Shown here piece after piece: positions 24,063-34,851 of a DNA stretch of 37,103 nt. The translations under genes were made by a program, and so were the position numbers. The stretch spans positions 1 through 37,103 of the IMG/VR virus record IMGVR_UViG_3300042516_000552; one strand, written 5' to 3'. Positions within the stretch are counted from its first letter, which is position 1; each line of letters starts with the position of its first letter. Origin of the DNA: a virus. Below the pieces are notes generated by a model, which was given only the letters and a program-made list of their open reading frames with translations, had not been told where the DNA came from and searched no databases.

Positions 24063-24152
24063 TTAAGCTCCATAGAAGTAAAAGAACATGGCGAACGGCG
24101 TGCCGATGCACGCGGCGAATAGCAGCGCGTCGATGATTTCGGGTAGTTTCAT
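24063..24152 (-). CDS. Small single-pass membrane peptide (29 aa)
   Basis: A 29-residue frame, MKLPEIIDALLFAACIGTPF then AMFFYFYGA, nearly all one membrane helix. The ATG overlaps the stop of the preceding 45-residue gene and is preceded by AAGAGG. Its stop lies 2 bases before the next ATG, and its last codons carry that gene's ribosome site. The exact packing supports a real gene; function unknown. Confidence 0.5.
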   Translation of the reverse strand: MKLPEIIDALLFAACIGTPFAMFFYFYGA

Positions 24153-24286
24153 TTTTGGGCCTCTTTCAGTTGTTGTTCAAGTTTTGCAACGGCGGCTTTG
24201 CAGCGTTCGATCTGTTTTGGATCGCGGCTTTGTGCGATCACTTGCTTTTGCCAGTAGATGCTGTTTTGGATTGTTTCGGGTTTCAT
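24149..24286 (-). CDS. Small helical protein (45 aa)
   Basis: A 45-residue protein, MKPETIQNSIYWQKQVIAQS then RDPKQIERCKAAVAKLEQQL, predicted as two helices forming a small coiled hairpin. It starts inside an ATGA overlap with the preceding gene and ends in one with the next. No family recognised. Confidence 0.58.
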   Translation of the reverse strand: MKPETIQNSIYWQKQVIAQSRDPKQIERCKAAVAKLEQQLKEAQK

Positions 24287-24510
24287 GGTGTCACTCCTTC
24301 AATGGCGCGGGCTTGAACTTGTTTATTAGCGAGATCGTGCATCGTCCAGCAGTCGCGATCACCCCAATAAGCCGCTTCACGATCATCACAGACGATCTTT
24401 TGCACCTCACGGGTAATGAGCACGTTACGCACAATGTCAGCGTTGCGCGGGAACTGGTAATGCAACCAGTTGGCAAAAAAGTTCAGATATTCAGCGCGGG
24501 TAGATTTCAT
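24283..24510 (-). CDS. Hypothetical protein, first gene of short minus operon (75 aa)
   Basis: A 75-residue protein, MKSTRAEYLNFFANWLHYQF then PRNADIVRNVLITREVQKIV, with a strong AAGGAG seven bases before the ATG. It appears mainly helical with several Trp residues (DREAAYWGDRDCWTMHDLA). It directly follows the promoter and operators at 24539-24572, so it is likely made early and is under their control. No family recognised. Confidence 0.68.
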   Translation of the reverse strand: MKSTRAEYLNFFANWLHYQFPRNADIVRNVLITREVQKIVCDDREAAYWGDRDCWTMHDLANKQVQARAIEGVTP

Positions 24511-24538
24511 GGCTTAACTCCTTTGGTTGATGTGAGCC

Positions 24539-24572
24539 TACAGTGTAAAGGATATTTTTACAGATGTAAAGG
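24539..24572. promoter_or_regulatory. Two tandem dyad operators over the minus promoter
   Basis: TACA-G-TGTAAAGG starts at 24539 and TACA-GA-TGTAAAGG at 24559; each is a TACA/TGTA dyad and they lie 20 bases (two helix turns) apart. The second extends to the palindrome TTTACA-GA-TGTAAA (24557-24570). They cover the -10 and -35 of the minus promoter, so a dimeric repressor binding both would shut it. Confidence 0.6.
24542..24570 (-). promoter_or_regulatory. Promoter for short minus-strand operon
   Basis: On the minus strand TTTACA (24570-24565) and TACACT (24547-24542) are exactly 17 bases apart. The predicted start near 24535 gives a 25-base leader with AAGGAG before the ATG at 24510. Confidence 0.65.
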
Positions 24573-24607
24573 TTTTTTGTCGCGTTGGTGACAGCGTGGG
24601 CTGTTTT

Positions 24608-24659
24608 ATGGGTCATCTAGGTCACGTATGGGTCAAGTTTTTTTGGCGACTTGACCCAT
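24608..24659. repeat. TTGACCCAT-type short repeats, first cluster
   Basis: ATGGGTCA occurs at 24608, and ATGGGTCAAG (24628-24637) with CTTGACCCAT (24650-24659) makes a perfect 10-bp inverted repeat around a 12-base spacer. Further copies of ATGGGTCAA/TTGACCCAT lie at 24695 and 24833 within the same intergenic region. Confidence 0.75.
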
Positions 24660-24697
24660 GCGGAAGCTAGCGTTCATGCGGGTTTGCGGGGTGTATG

Positions 24698-24829
24698 GGT
24701 CAAATTGTCATGTTACTTTAGATGTTATAGAAAGATGTATATATATATAGGTAAACGGGCCAAGAATGGGAGCACGCCAAAAACACGCCGCGTAGGTTTG
24801 GCTAACAAAAACAGGATGACAATTTGACC
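24698..24829. repeat. 14-bp inverted repeat flanking an AT-rich core
   Basis: GGTCAAATTGTCAT (24698-24711) is the exact reverse complement of ATGACAATTTGACC (24816-24829). Between them lie 104 bases with a TA-repeat run at 24738-24749. Both arms adjoin TTGACC-type boxes. Confidence 0.8.
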
Positions 24830-24830
24830 T

Positions 24831-24846
24831 ATTTGACCCATACAAT
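24831..24846 (+). promoter_or_regulatory. TTGACC box with -10 (TACAAT) for the small regulator gene
   Basis: TTGACCCA is directly followed by TACAAT (24841-24846), six bases before the ATG at 24853. There is no clear -35, so an activator may be needed. A start point at the ATG itself would make this gene leaderless. A near copy lies at 25326-25339 before the terminase genes. Confidence 0.45.
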
Positions 24847-24852
24847 GCGGCC

Positions 24853-25074
24853 ATGGCCAGACCTTGCAAATTAGACACCGTTGAATTCCAGCGCAAATTG
24901 ACAGACCAAGACCGCGCTGTTTTGTTGACCGCCGGTCAAGGTGACTTGACACGCGGCTTCAAAGAATTGCTGTCAATTTATACAGTCTTGCACAATGCGG
25001 GTTTTCGCCCTGGCGATAACTTGGAATCGATGCTGTTTTCTGATAATGAGAATGCAATATCATTAGCAGATTGA
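24853..25074 (+). CDS. Small ribbon-helix-helix-like regulator (73 aa)
   Basis: A 73-residue protein. VEFQRKLTDQDRAVLLTAGQ then GDLTRGFKELLSIYTVLHNAG follows the pattern of small ribbon-helix-helix repressors: a beta strand, a helix, a Gly-rich turn (GQGDLTRG) and a second helix. The C-terminus is acidic. There is no visible ribosome site, and the -10 box ends six bases before the ATG. It is surrounded by repeated sites, so I infer it binds them and controls its own gene and neighbours. The fold is judged by eye; confidence moderate. Confidence 0.6.
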   Translation: MARPCKLDTVEFQRKLTDQDRAVLLTAGQGDLTRGFKELLSIYTVLHNAGFRPGDNLESMLFSDNENAISLAD

Positions 25075-25365
25075 TAGCGGCCAAGTACCCGCCAGGTACC
25101 CGCTAAAAGGACCCACAGCCTCTCTCCCTCCGCGCACGATGCTTCAAGCCTCAAGCAGTTTGGCCGCGATAGCTTTGAGCTATCGGCTCGCGTGGCCAGT
25201 TGGCTTTTGCTATGGGGGGGAGGGGTCTGGCTGTTAGACAAAAAGTTACAGGTGCCCCCAACCCTCTGAAAAAGGGAATTCGAGACTTCAGGCTCGAACG
25301 ACTCCCGGCTAGAAAAAAAATAACTATTTGACCTACAATCGCGCGACTAACTCCGAAAGGGCAAA
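25075..25365. other. Structured non-coding region before the terminase genes
   Basis: A 291-base stretch with no gene. It has a direct repeat GTACCCGC (25085-25092 and 25096-25103), a hairpin CGATAGCT/AGCTATCG (25167-25185) enclosed by TGGCC/GGCCA (25161-25165, 25194-25198), a G-run (GGGGGGGAGGGG near 25216), and TTCGAG/CTCGAA (25279-25298). The position upstream of the small terminase is where pac or cos sites often lie; a small structured RNA is an alternative. Confidence 0.5.
25326..25339 (+). promoter_or_regulatory. TTGACC-TACAAT box upstream of the late operon
   Basis: TATTTGACC runs directly into TACAAT (25334-25339), 26 bases before the GTG of the small terminase. It is nearly the same as the box at 24831-24846. 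It may be the late promoter -10 with an adjoining activator or repressor site. Confidence 0.4.
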
Positions 25366-25707
25366 GTGGAACCAAAGAAACGCGGGCGACCGCTCAAAAT
25401 GACGATCCAGAGGTACGCAGAGAACCCGCCTGCGGTGCTACCGAAGACGGATCACCAACGCATCAAGGAACTGAAAGAGCTGATGATCCGGTCTGGCGGC
25501 AAGGACGTCGCGGAGAAAGTGATCCAGATTGCGCTCAATGACGACCATCCAGGTCAGATGGCGGCGCTGAAGATGTGCATGGACAGGACGCTGCCAATAG
25601 GTATGTTCGAGAAGGACAAGTCCCAGCGCAGCGCCATCACGATCAACATCACGGGTCTGGGCGAGACGCCTAAGATAATCGAGCCAGAGGACATAAGCGA
25701 TGTCTGA
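25366..25707 (+). CDS. terS: Probable small terminase subunit
   Basis: A 113-residue protein with a GTG start and GAAAGG five bases upstream. It begins EPKKRGRPLKM, an AT-hook-like basic arm, then a helical DNA-binding-type section (TDHQRIKELKELMIRSGGKDVAEKVIQIAL) and helix GQMAALKMCMDRTL, ending in a beta hairpin (ITINITGLG). It overlaps the large terminase by 8 bases and heads the late operon, which is the main reason for the call. Small terminases choose the packaging start on the phage DNA; here that may be in the adjoining non-coding region. Confidence 0.7.
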   Translation: MEPKKRGRPLKMTIQRYAENPPAVLPKTDHQRIKELKELMIRSGGKDVAEKVIQIALNDDHPGQMAALKMCMDRTLPIGMFEKDKSQRSAITINITGLGETPKIIEPEDISDV

Positions 25708-26959
25708 TCTCAACTTCTCTCTACTGCCATGGCAGCAGCAGGTCTACGCTGACGACCATCGGTTCAAAGTGATCGCTGCCGGGCGACGCTGTGGCAAGAG
25801 CAGATTGGCGGCGACGACGCTGATCATCGAAGCGCTCAAGTGCCCACCGGGCAGTGCGGTCCTGTACGTCAGCCCGACGATGGGGCAGTCGAGGCAAATC
25901 ATCTGGGACCTGCTGCTCGACCTCGGACGGGAGGTGATCCAGTCGAGCCACGTGAACAACCTGGACATCACGATGGTTAACGGAGCGCGTATCTACGTCA
26001 GGGGCGCAGACCGTCCGGACACACTGCGAGGTGTATCTCTGACGTATGCGGTGCTGGACGAGGTGGCCGACATCAAGCCAGAGGCGTGGGAGCAGGTTAT
26101 CCGGGCGTCTCTGTCAGACAGGAAGGGCCGAGGGATGTTCATCGGCACGCCAAAGGGTAGAAATTGGTTTCACGACCTGTGGAAGCTGGGGCAAGATGAT
26201 CAGGACAGCGACTGGAAGAGTTGGCACTTCACGACGCAAGACAATCCGCTGATCGACCCGACGGAGATCGAGTCGGCGAAGAAGACGCTGTCCAGCTTCG
26301 CGTTCAAACAGGAATATCTTGCATCTTTTTCAAATGCGGGCGCGGATGTCTTCAAAGAGGAGTGGCTGAAATACGGCGAAGAGCCGGATTACGGCAGCTA
26401 CTTCGTGGCGGTGGACTTGGCTGGGTTTGAAGAAGTGGCCAAGCAGGCGGCCAACAGCAAGAAAAGGCTGGATGAGTCGGCGATTGCGGTGGTCAAGGTA
26501 ACGGACGACGGCAAGTGGTTCGTCAAAGAGATCGAGCACGGACGTTGGGATATCCGTGAGACCGCCGCCAAGATACTGATGAAGATGCGGGACTATCGGC
26601 CTCTATCCATTGGAATCGAAAGAGGCGCGTTAAAAAACGCAGTTCTGCCGTATTTGTCGGATTTGATGAGAAAAAACAACGTCTACAGCCACATCGTGGA
26701 CCTGACGCACGGCAACCGGAAGAAGACAGACCGGGTGATTTGGTCGTTGCAGGGGCGGTTCGAGCACGGTAGAATCGTGCTGAACAGCGAAGAAGACTGG
26801 TCTACGTTCGTGGACCAACTGCTTTTGTTTCCATCGCAAGGCGTTCACGACGATTTGCCGGATGCGCTGTCCTACATCGACCAGTTGGCTGTCACCAGCT
26901 ACTTTGAAGACGCTGATGACAGCGATTGGCAACCCCTCGATATAATCGCGGGTGTATAG
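25700..26959 (+). CDS. terL: Terminase large subunit
   Basis: A 419-residue DNA-packaging motor. ATPase motifs are Walker A AGRRCGKS (27-34), Walker B YAVLDEVAD with Asp120 and Glu121, and coupling motif GTPKGR (149-154). The nuclease domain has VAVDLAG (Asp239), SIGIERG (Glu307) and DDLPDALSY (Asp384-Asp388), the usual RNase-H-like metal sites. All look intact. A short extra segment with EEVAKQAANSKKRLDE (about 244-259) follows the first Asp. It is preceded by the small subunit and followed by the portal. It would pump and cut DNA at the head vertex. Confidence 0.93.
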   Translation: MSDLNFSLLPWQQQVYADDHRFKVIAAGRRCGKSRLAATTLIIEALKCPPGSAVLYVSPTMGQSRQIIWDLLLDLGREVIQSSHVNNLDITMVNGARIYVRGADRPDTLRGVSLTYAVLDEVADIKPEAWEQVIRASLSDRKGRGMFIGTPKGRNWFHDLWKLGQDDQDSDWKSWHFTTQDNPLIDPTEIESAKKTLSSFAFKQEYLASFSNAGADVFKEEWLKYGEEPDYGSYFVAVDLAGFEEVAKQAANSKKRLDESAIAVVKVTDDGKWFVKEIEHGRWDIRETAAKILMKMRDYRPLSIGIERGALKNAVLPYLSDLMRKNNVYSHIVDLTHGNRKKTDRVIWSLQGRFEHGRIVLNSEEDWSTFVDQLLLFPSQGVHDDLPDALSYIDQLAVTSYFEDADDSDWQPLDIIAGV

Positions 26960-26979
26960 CCACCGACATAGGGGTCAAA

Positions 26980-28988
26980 ATGGATCAGAACGAATTCGAT
27001 CAGCCGACAGAAAACGACAAGGAACTGACGGCGTTTGTCGTTGACCATTGCCAGCGTTGGAGAGACTGGCGCGACACCAACTATCTTGATGATTATCTTG
27101 AGTATGAGCGCATTTTCCGTGGCGAATGGGCCGCAGAAGACAAGACCCGCGACTCGGAGCGCTCAAGGATCGTCACACCCTCGACTCAGCAGGCCGTAGA
27201 GACTAGGCACGCAGAAATTATTGAAGCTGTGTTTGGTCAAGGCGACTTTTTCGACATCGAAGACGACCTGCGGGACGTAAACCAGAACCCGATCGACGTT
27301 GAGCAGCTCAAAGCGCAGCTCATGGAAGACTTCAAGCAGGACAAGATCAGAAAATCCATCGATCAGATCGAGCTGATGGCCGAAATATACGGCACTGGCA
27401 TCGGCGAGATCATCGTCAAGACAGAGAAAATCTTCGAGCCATCAACTCAGGCCATTCCTGGTCAGCCGGGCCAAGCGGCCATCGGTGTGGTCGAGAAAAG
27501 CCGCATTGCGGTCAAGATCAACCCCATCAACCCCAAGAATTTCTTGTTCGACCCCAACGGCACGTCTGTGGACGACTGCATGGGCGTGGCGATTGAGTCG
27601 TATGTGGGCATCCACAAGATCGTCGAAGGCATCGAAAAGGGTATCTACCGTAAGGTGAACATCCAGCCAGCCGCTGAGGACACCGATCTGGAGCCAACTC
27701 AAGAGCTGAGTCAGTACCGCGACGAAAAAGTGCTGCTGTTGAAGTACTACGGCCTGGTGCCACGCGAGTATCTGACAGAGAACGACGATGAAGTTGAGGA
27801 CTTGTTCCCCGACGACTCGGCGGCTGAGGACTATTCGGACATGGTGGAGGCGATTGTCGTCATCGCCAACGGCGGTCTGCTGCTCAAAGCCGAAGAGAAC
27901 CCCTACATGATGAAGGACCGCCCGGTCCTGAGCTACCAAGACGACACTGTGCCCAACCGTTTGCTCGGTCGCGGTACGGTGGAGAAGTCTTACAACATGC
28001 AAAAGGCGATCGACGCCCAAGTGCGCAGCCATCTGGACTCACTGGCGCTGACAACCTCACCTATGATGGGCATGGACGCCACTCGCCTGCCACGCGGCGC
28101 ACGGTTCGAGGTCAAGCCAGGCAAAGCGTTCATGGTCAACGGCAACCCAGCCGAGATTTTGTACCCGTTCAAGTTCGGCGAGACGAGTCTGAACAACCTG
28201 AACACGGCCAAAGAGTTCGAGCGTATGCTGCTGCAAGCCACTGGCACGCTGGACAGCCAAGGCATGGTCAGCCAAGTCAGCCGAGACGGTGCGGGCATGA
28301 GCATGGCGGTGGCCACGATCATCAAGAAGTACAAGCGCACGCTGGTCAACTTCCAAGAGGACTTCCTGATCCCGTTCATCCAAAAGGCGGCGTTCAGGTA
28401 CATGCAGTTCGACCCCGAGCGCTATCCAAGCGTGGACATGAAGTTTGTGCCGACAGCCACTCTGGGCATCATCGCCCGCGAGTACGAGCAGCAGCAGTTT
28501 ATTGGTCTCTTGCAGACACTGGGGCCAAACACTCCAGTGCTGCCGCTGATCTTGAAGGGCATCTTGGGCAACTCCAGCCTGAGCAACCGCTACGAGCTGA
28601 TGGCAGCGCTCGATCAGATGAGCCAGCCAGACCCACAGGCCCAGCAGATGCAGGAAGTGCAGCAGCAGTTGGCACTGCAAGCGGCTCAGGCTCAGATTGC
28701 GGTCAACACGACGCAGGCCGAGCAGAACCGGGCAGAGGCGCAGAAGCTGCTGACCGAAGCGCAGCTCATGCCGCAAGAAGTGCAGGCCAAGGTGATCTCG
28801 GCAACAACGAAAAATTTGCCTACAGGCAACGAGTCGGCTGAGTTCGACAAACGGGTGAAGATTGCTGAGTTGATGCTCAAAGAGGAAGACATCAAGAACA
28901 AAGGCAAGATCGTCGAGATGCAGATGGCTGACAAGGCCAATCAGAGCAAAAAAGACGAGGATTTCCTTAAAAGCATCATAGGCGACTG

Positions 28989-28989
<1 letters not shown>
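26980..28989 (+). CDS. Portal protein (P22-like)
   Basis: A 669-residue protein. The ATG at 26980 with GGGG upstream is preferred to a TTG inside the end of the terminase gene. It has the P22-type portal layout: an acidic N-terminus, [14 protein letters not shown] and [19 protein letters not shown] (about 40-70), a wing region, then a crown/stem part with [19 protein letters not shown]. It ends in a long Gln/Ala-rich helix ([19 protein letters not shown]), like the barrel of long portals. It forms the dodecameric DNA gate. Its stop overlaps the next ATG by one base. Confidence 0.85.
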
Positions 28990-32254
<3,265 letters not shown>

Positions 32255-32261
32255 GGTTGAT

Positions 32262-32486
32262 ATGCCAAAACAATTCCTACTCAATCCCGATGGCAGTGTT
32301 CCTGCCAATGCAAATGTTGAACTGCTCACAGCCGCTGGTATCCCACTGGTGATGCCAACACCGATGCCCCGTGAGGGCGGCATGGTAGCTGTTGAGCAAG
32401 AGCCTCAGCAAGATGCCGATGGTGTATGGCGACAAGTGTGGGTGTTGCAGCTTGCGCCCGAGCCGGAACCTGAAGAGACAGAATGA
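32262..32486 (+). CDS. Small fibre-associated hypothetical protein (74 aa)
   Basis: A 74-residue acidic protein, MPKQFLLNPDGSVPANANVE then a Pro-rich middle and QDADGVWRQVWVLQLAPEPE. GAGG lies before the ATG, and the stop overlaps the glycosyltransferase start. Small proteins directly after fibre genes often help fibre folding or attachment, and the FLLNPDGSVP start is met in several such proteins. The role is inferred from position. Confidence 0.6.
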   Translation: MPKQFLLNPDGSVPANANVELLTAAGIPLVMPTPMPREGGMVAVEQEPQQDADGVWRQVWVLQLAPEPEPEETE

Positions 32487-33529
32487 AAATAGCTGTCTAC
32501 GCCATCAGCAAAAATGAAGCGCATTTCGTCAAACGATTCTGTGCTTCAGCTAAAGATGCTGACCTGATTGTCATTGCCGACACAGGCTCAACTGACGATA
32601 CGATTCAGTTGGCAATGAACGCTGGCGCCAGAGTCTTTGAGATATGCGTAAAGCCTTGGCGGTTTGACAAAGCCAGAGATGCTGCCCTTGCCTTGCTGCC
32701 ACCTGACATTGACATCTGCATCTCGCTCGACTTAGACGAAGTGCTAGAACCGGGATGGCGAAAAGAGATTGAGCGTGTATGGGCAACAGACACAACCCGT
32801 CTGCGCTACAAGTTTGATTGGAGCAATGGGGTTGTGTTCTACAGCGAGAAGATTCACCATCGCTACGGCTACCACTGGCATCACCCAATCCATGAGTACA
32901 TCCGGGCTGACAACAGAATTCCCGAAGTGTACGCACATACAGATATGCTGCTTGTCAGTCACCATCCTGACGAAACAAAGTCACGTAGCCAATACCTGCC
33001 ATTGCTTGAGTTGGCAGTAAAAGAAGACCCGTATTGCCACCGAAATGCTTTCTACTACGCCAGAGAATTGACGTTCTATTCTCAGTGGAAAGAGGCCATC
33101 CCTGCGCTTAAGAAGTACCTGACAATGCCACAAGCAAGCTGGAGCCATGAGCGATGCTATGCCATGAGGTTGTTGGGTAAGTCACACGAAAGCCTAGGCG
33201 AGATCAAAGAGGCTGAGAAGTGGTATCAGGGTGCTTGCCTTGAAGAACCAAACACCCGTGAGCCTTGGGTAGATTACGCCATGTTCTGCTACAACACCCA
33301 TGATTGGGAGACTTGTTACTTTGCGGCAAACAGGGCGCTGAAGATCAAAGAAAAGCTGGAGGTCTACACAATGGACCCTGCTGCATGGTCTGACAAGCCA
33401 CACGACCTGTGCAGCATTGCAGCGTGGCATCTAGGCCATAAGGAAAAGGCAAGACAAGAACTGGACGAGGCTTTAAAATTCAAGCCCAACGATCCCAGAC
33501 TACTTGCCAATAAGGAATGGATGAAATGA
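32483..33529 (+). CDS. Family 2 glycosyltransferase with TPR-like C-terminus
   Basis: A 348-residue protein. The N-terminal GT-A domain begins MKIAVYAISKNEAHFVKRF with the nucleotide-sugar segment IADTGSTDDT (31-40) and the metal-binding D-x-D in SLDLDE (Asp83, Asp85). His residues in YGYHWHHPIHEYI (about 130-142) lie near the acceptor side. Residues 170-345 are helical pairs like TPR repeats (SHESLGEIKEAEKWYQGA, then KEKARQELDEALKFKPNDP), a fold used in protein-glycosylating enzymes to grip the substrate. It sits in the same operon as two Gly-Pro-Thr fibres, which I infer are its substrates. Confidence 0.82.
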   Translation: MKIAVYAISKNEAHFVKRFCASAKDADLIVIADTGSTDDTIQLAMNAGARVFEICVKPWRFDKARDAALALLPPDIDICISLDLDEVLEPGWRKEIERVWATDTTRLRYKFDWSNGVVFYSEKIHHRYGYHWHHPIHEYIRADNRIPEVYAHTDMLLVSHHPDETKSRSQYLPLLELAVKEDPYCHRNAFYYARELTFYSQWKEAIPALKKYLTMPQASWSHERCYAMRLLGKSHESLGEIKEAEKWYQGACLEEPNTREPWVDYAMFCYNTHDWETCYFAANRALKIKEKLEVYTMDPAAWSDKPHDLCSIAAWHLGHKEKARQELDEALKFKPNDPRLLANKEWMK

Positions 33530-33705
33530 GCACGATTAACGCCACTGAGGCAAGACTGTCAACACACGAAGAAGTCTGTGCTATCCGTTACGAACAAATC
33601 AACGCTAGGCTTAAGCGCATCGAGGGTATCATGATGAAGACTGCTGGGCTGATGATCGTGTCAATGGCCGGGACGATCTTCTCGGCTGTGTGGATACTGA
33701 AATGA
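33526..33705 (+). CDS. Small membrane protein, XhlA/holin-accessory-like (59 aa)
   Basis: A 59-residue protein. The ATG at 33526 overlaps the glycosyltransferase stop (ATGA). The first 35 residues form a charged helix (STHEEVCAIRYEQINARLKR) and the last 20 (TAGLMIVSMAGTIFSAVWIL) one membrane helix. This resembles haemolysin XhlA-type proteins that aid phage lysis. It begins a run of membrane genes that leads to holin and lysozyme. Family match is by layout only. Confidence 0.6.
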   Translation: MSTINATEARLSTHEEVCAIRYEQINARLKRIEGIMMKTAGLMIVSMAGTIFSAVWILK

Positions 33706-33794
33706 GAGACTTTGCCGAGGCTTTTGTCGCGGCTGTTTTTCTTGTTGGTATTGTCATTTGGACCGTCAAAGTAATCATTGAGGTGCTGAGATGA
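33702..33794 (+). CDS. Tiny membrane peptide (30 aa)
   Basis: A 30-residue frame, MRDFAEAFVAAVFLVGIVIW then TVKVIIEVLR, made of one membrane helix with charged ends. The ATG overlaps the preceding stop and its stop overlaps the next ATG, both in the usual ATGA pattern, so it is very likely translated. It may assist the lysis holin. No family recognised. Confidence 0.58.
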   Translation: MRDFAEAFVAAVFLVGIVIWTVKVIIEVLR

Positions 33795-34237
33795 TCGCGG
33801 AAATTGCTGCTGCCAATGCGGCCTTTGCTGTAATAAAAGGTGCTTTGGCTAACGGCAAAGAGCTTCATCAACTTGGGTCACGAGTCTTTGATTACTTTGA
33901 CAACAAGGCCAAGATTCAGGAGAACATCACCAAGAAAGGTGGCGGCTCCGACCTTGAGGAATTCATGGCGCTGGAGCGTCTTAGGCAACAAGAGGAAGAG
34001 CTGCGGGAGCGTATGGTTTACGCTGGCCGTCCGGGTATGTGGGGTGATTGGCAAAAATTTCAAGCCCAAGCTGCTCGTCAACGCAGAGAGGCTAAAGAAG
34101 CCGCAGCGCGTGAAGCAAAAAGACGAGAAGAACAGCTTGCCCAACTTGTTGAGTACATCGCCATCGGCATTGCTGGCGTCATATTGGCCGCGCTCATAAC
34201 CTACGGCATCATCTTGTATATGTTGCACTTAAGATGA
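33791..34237 (+). CDS. Membrane-anchored coiled-coil protein (148 aa)
   Basis: A 148-residue protein with an N-terminal Ala-rich helix (IAAANAAFAVIKGALANGK). A long charged coiled-coil follows (about 55-115, LRQQEEELRERM, then RQRREAKEAAAREAKRREE) and a C-terminal membrane helix (IAIGIAGVILAALITYGII). The shape, a rod with a membrane end, is like a spanin or a baseplate-tether, but no lipobox or signal peptide is present. It sits inside the lysis cluster. Function uncertain. Confidence 0.6.
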   Translation: MIAEIAAANAAFAVIKGALANGKELHQLGSRVFDYFDNKAKIQENITKKGGGSDLEEFMALERLRQQEEELRERMVYAGRPGMWGDWQKFQAQAARQRREAKEAAAREAKRREEQLAQLVEYIAIGIAGVILAALITYGIILYMLHLR

Positions 34238-34851
34238 GTGACGAGAAGCTAAACGCCAACACAACCTTAGACAAAGTACTCGGGTATGTGGATTCGCCGT
34301 TTAAGCTGTTTGCCATACTTGTAATGGGTGTTGTTGCTTTCGCTGGATACTTCCTTTGGCAGAATCAAGAGTTCATGTTTGATGCCTACAAGGAATCTAA
34401 GAAGCTGCCAGAGATAAACACATCACGGGCAGATGACGCTAGTTCCATGTTGCTCAAGAAAACTGGCGCTAGTGTTGTTGCCGTGTTTAAGGTCAACCCA
34501 TTGTTTAACAGTCGTGTGCTTTACAGGGCATACACTAAAGATGGCAGAGACAAAACCATTGAAGACATTGACGTTGGCCTGTTCAGTCAGAACTCATCCA
34601 ACAATTCTGACGTTGTGCGATTGATGACCAACGAGATACCCTGCGGAGAATATCGTTACGCGCAGTCTGAGGTAGGGCTGTGGTACTTGGAGAAGGGTGT
34701 GGTGTACACCTGCCGGGTGAGCGTCCCACCAGACAGCCACAGGTTTGTGGGCCAGATCACAGTCGGCTGGACTGAGCCCCCGCAGGACATCCAACAAGTA
34801 AAATTCATGCTGGAAATTGCCAGCGCCATGCTAACCAAAAGGGGTAACTGA
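34234..34851 (+). CDS. Membrane-anchored hypothetical protein (205 aa)
   Basis: A 205-residue protein with one membrane helix (about 24-42, LFAILVMGVVAFAGYFLW) followed by a soluble beta/alpha part of 160 residues. The soluble part has VVAVFKVNPLFNSRVLYRAY and Cys residues in EIPCGEYRY and VYTCRVS. The likely topology places the C-terminal part in the periplasm. Such proteins are seen near lysis genes in aquatic phages by recollection; function unknown. Confidence 0.62.
   Translation: MSDEKLNANTTLDKVLGYVDSPFKLFAILVMGVVAFAGYFLWQNQEFMFDAYKESKKLPEINTSRADDASSMLLKKTGASVVAVFKVNPLFNSRVLYRAYTKDGRDKTIEDIDVGLFSQNSSNNSDVVRLMTNEIPCGEYRYAQSEVGLWYLEKGVVYTCRVSVPPDSHRFVGQITVGWTEPPQDIQQVKFMLEIASAMLTKRGN

Larger units (their letters stand above)
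24511..24852. other. Intergenic control / candidate origin region
   Basis: A 342-base non-coding stretch between divergent genes. It holds a minus-strand promoter with two dyad operators (24539-24572), repeated ATGGGTCA(A)/TTGACCCAT motifs (24608, 24628, 24651, 24695, 24833), a 10-bp hairpin repeat (24628-24659), a 14-bp inverted repeat (24698-24711 and 24816-24829) and an AT-rich core with six TA units (24738-24749). The mix of iterated short sites and an AT-rich stretch is what one expects of an origin or multi-site operator. Confidence 0.6.

Noticed and set aside
25261-25320. tRNA-like segment with TTCGAG/CTCGAA stem
   Set aside because: Arm lengths, loop size and the missing acceptor stem do not fit a tRNA.
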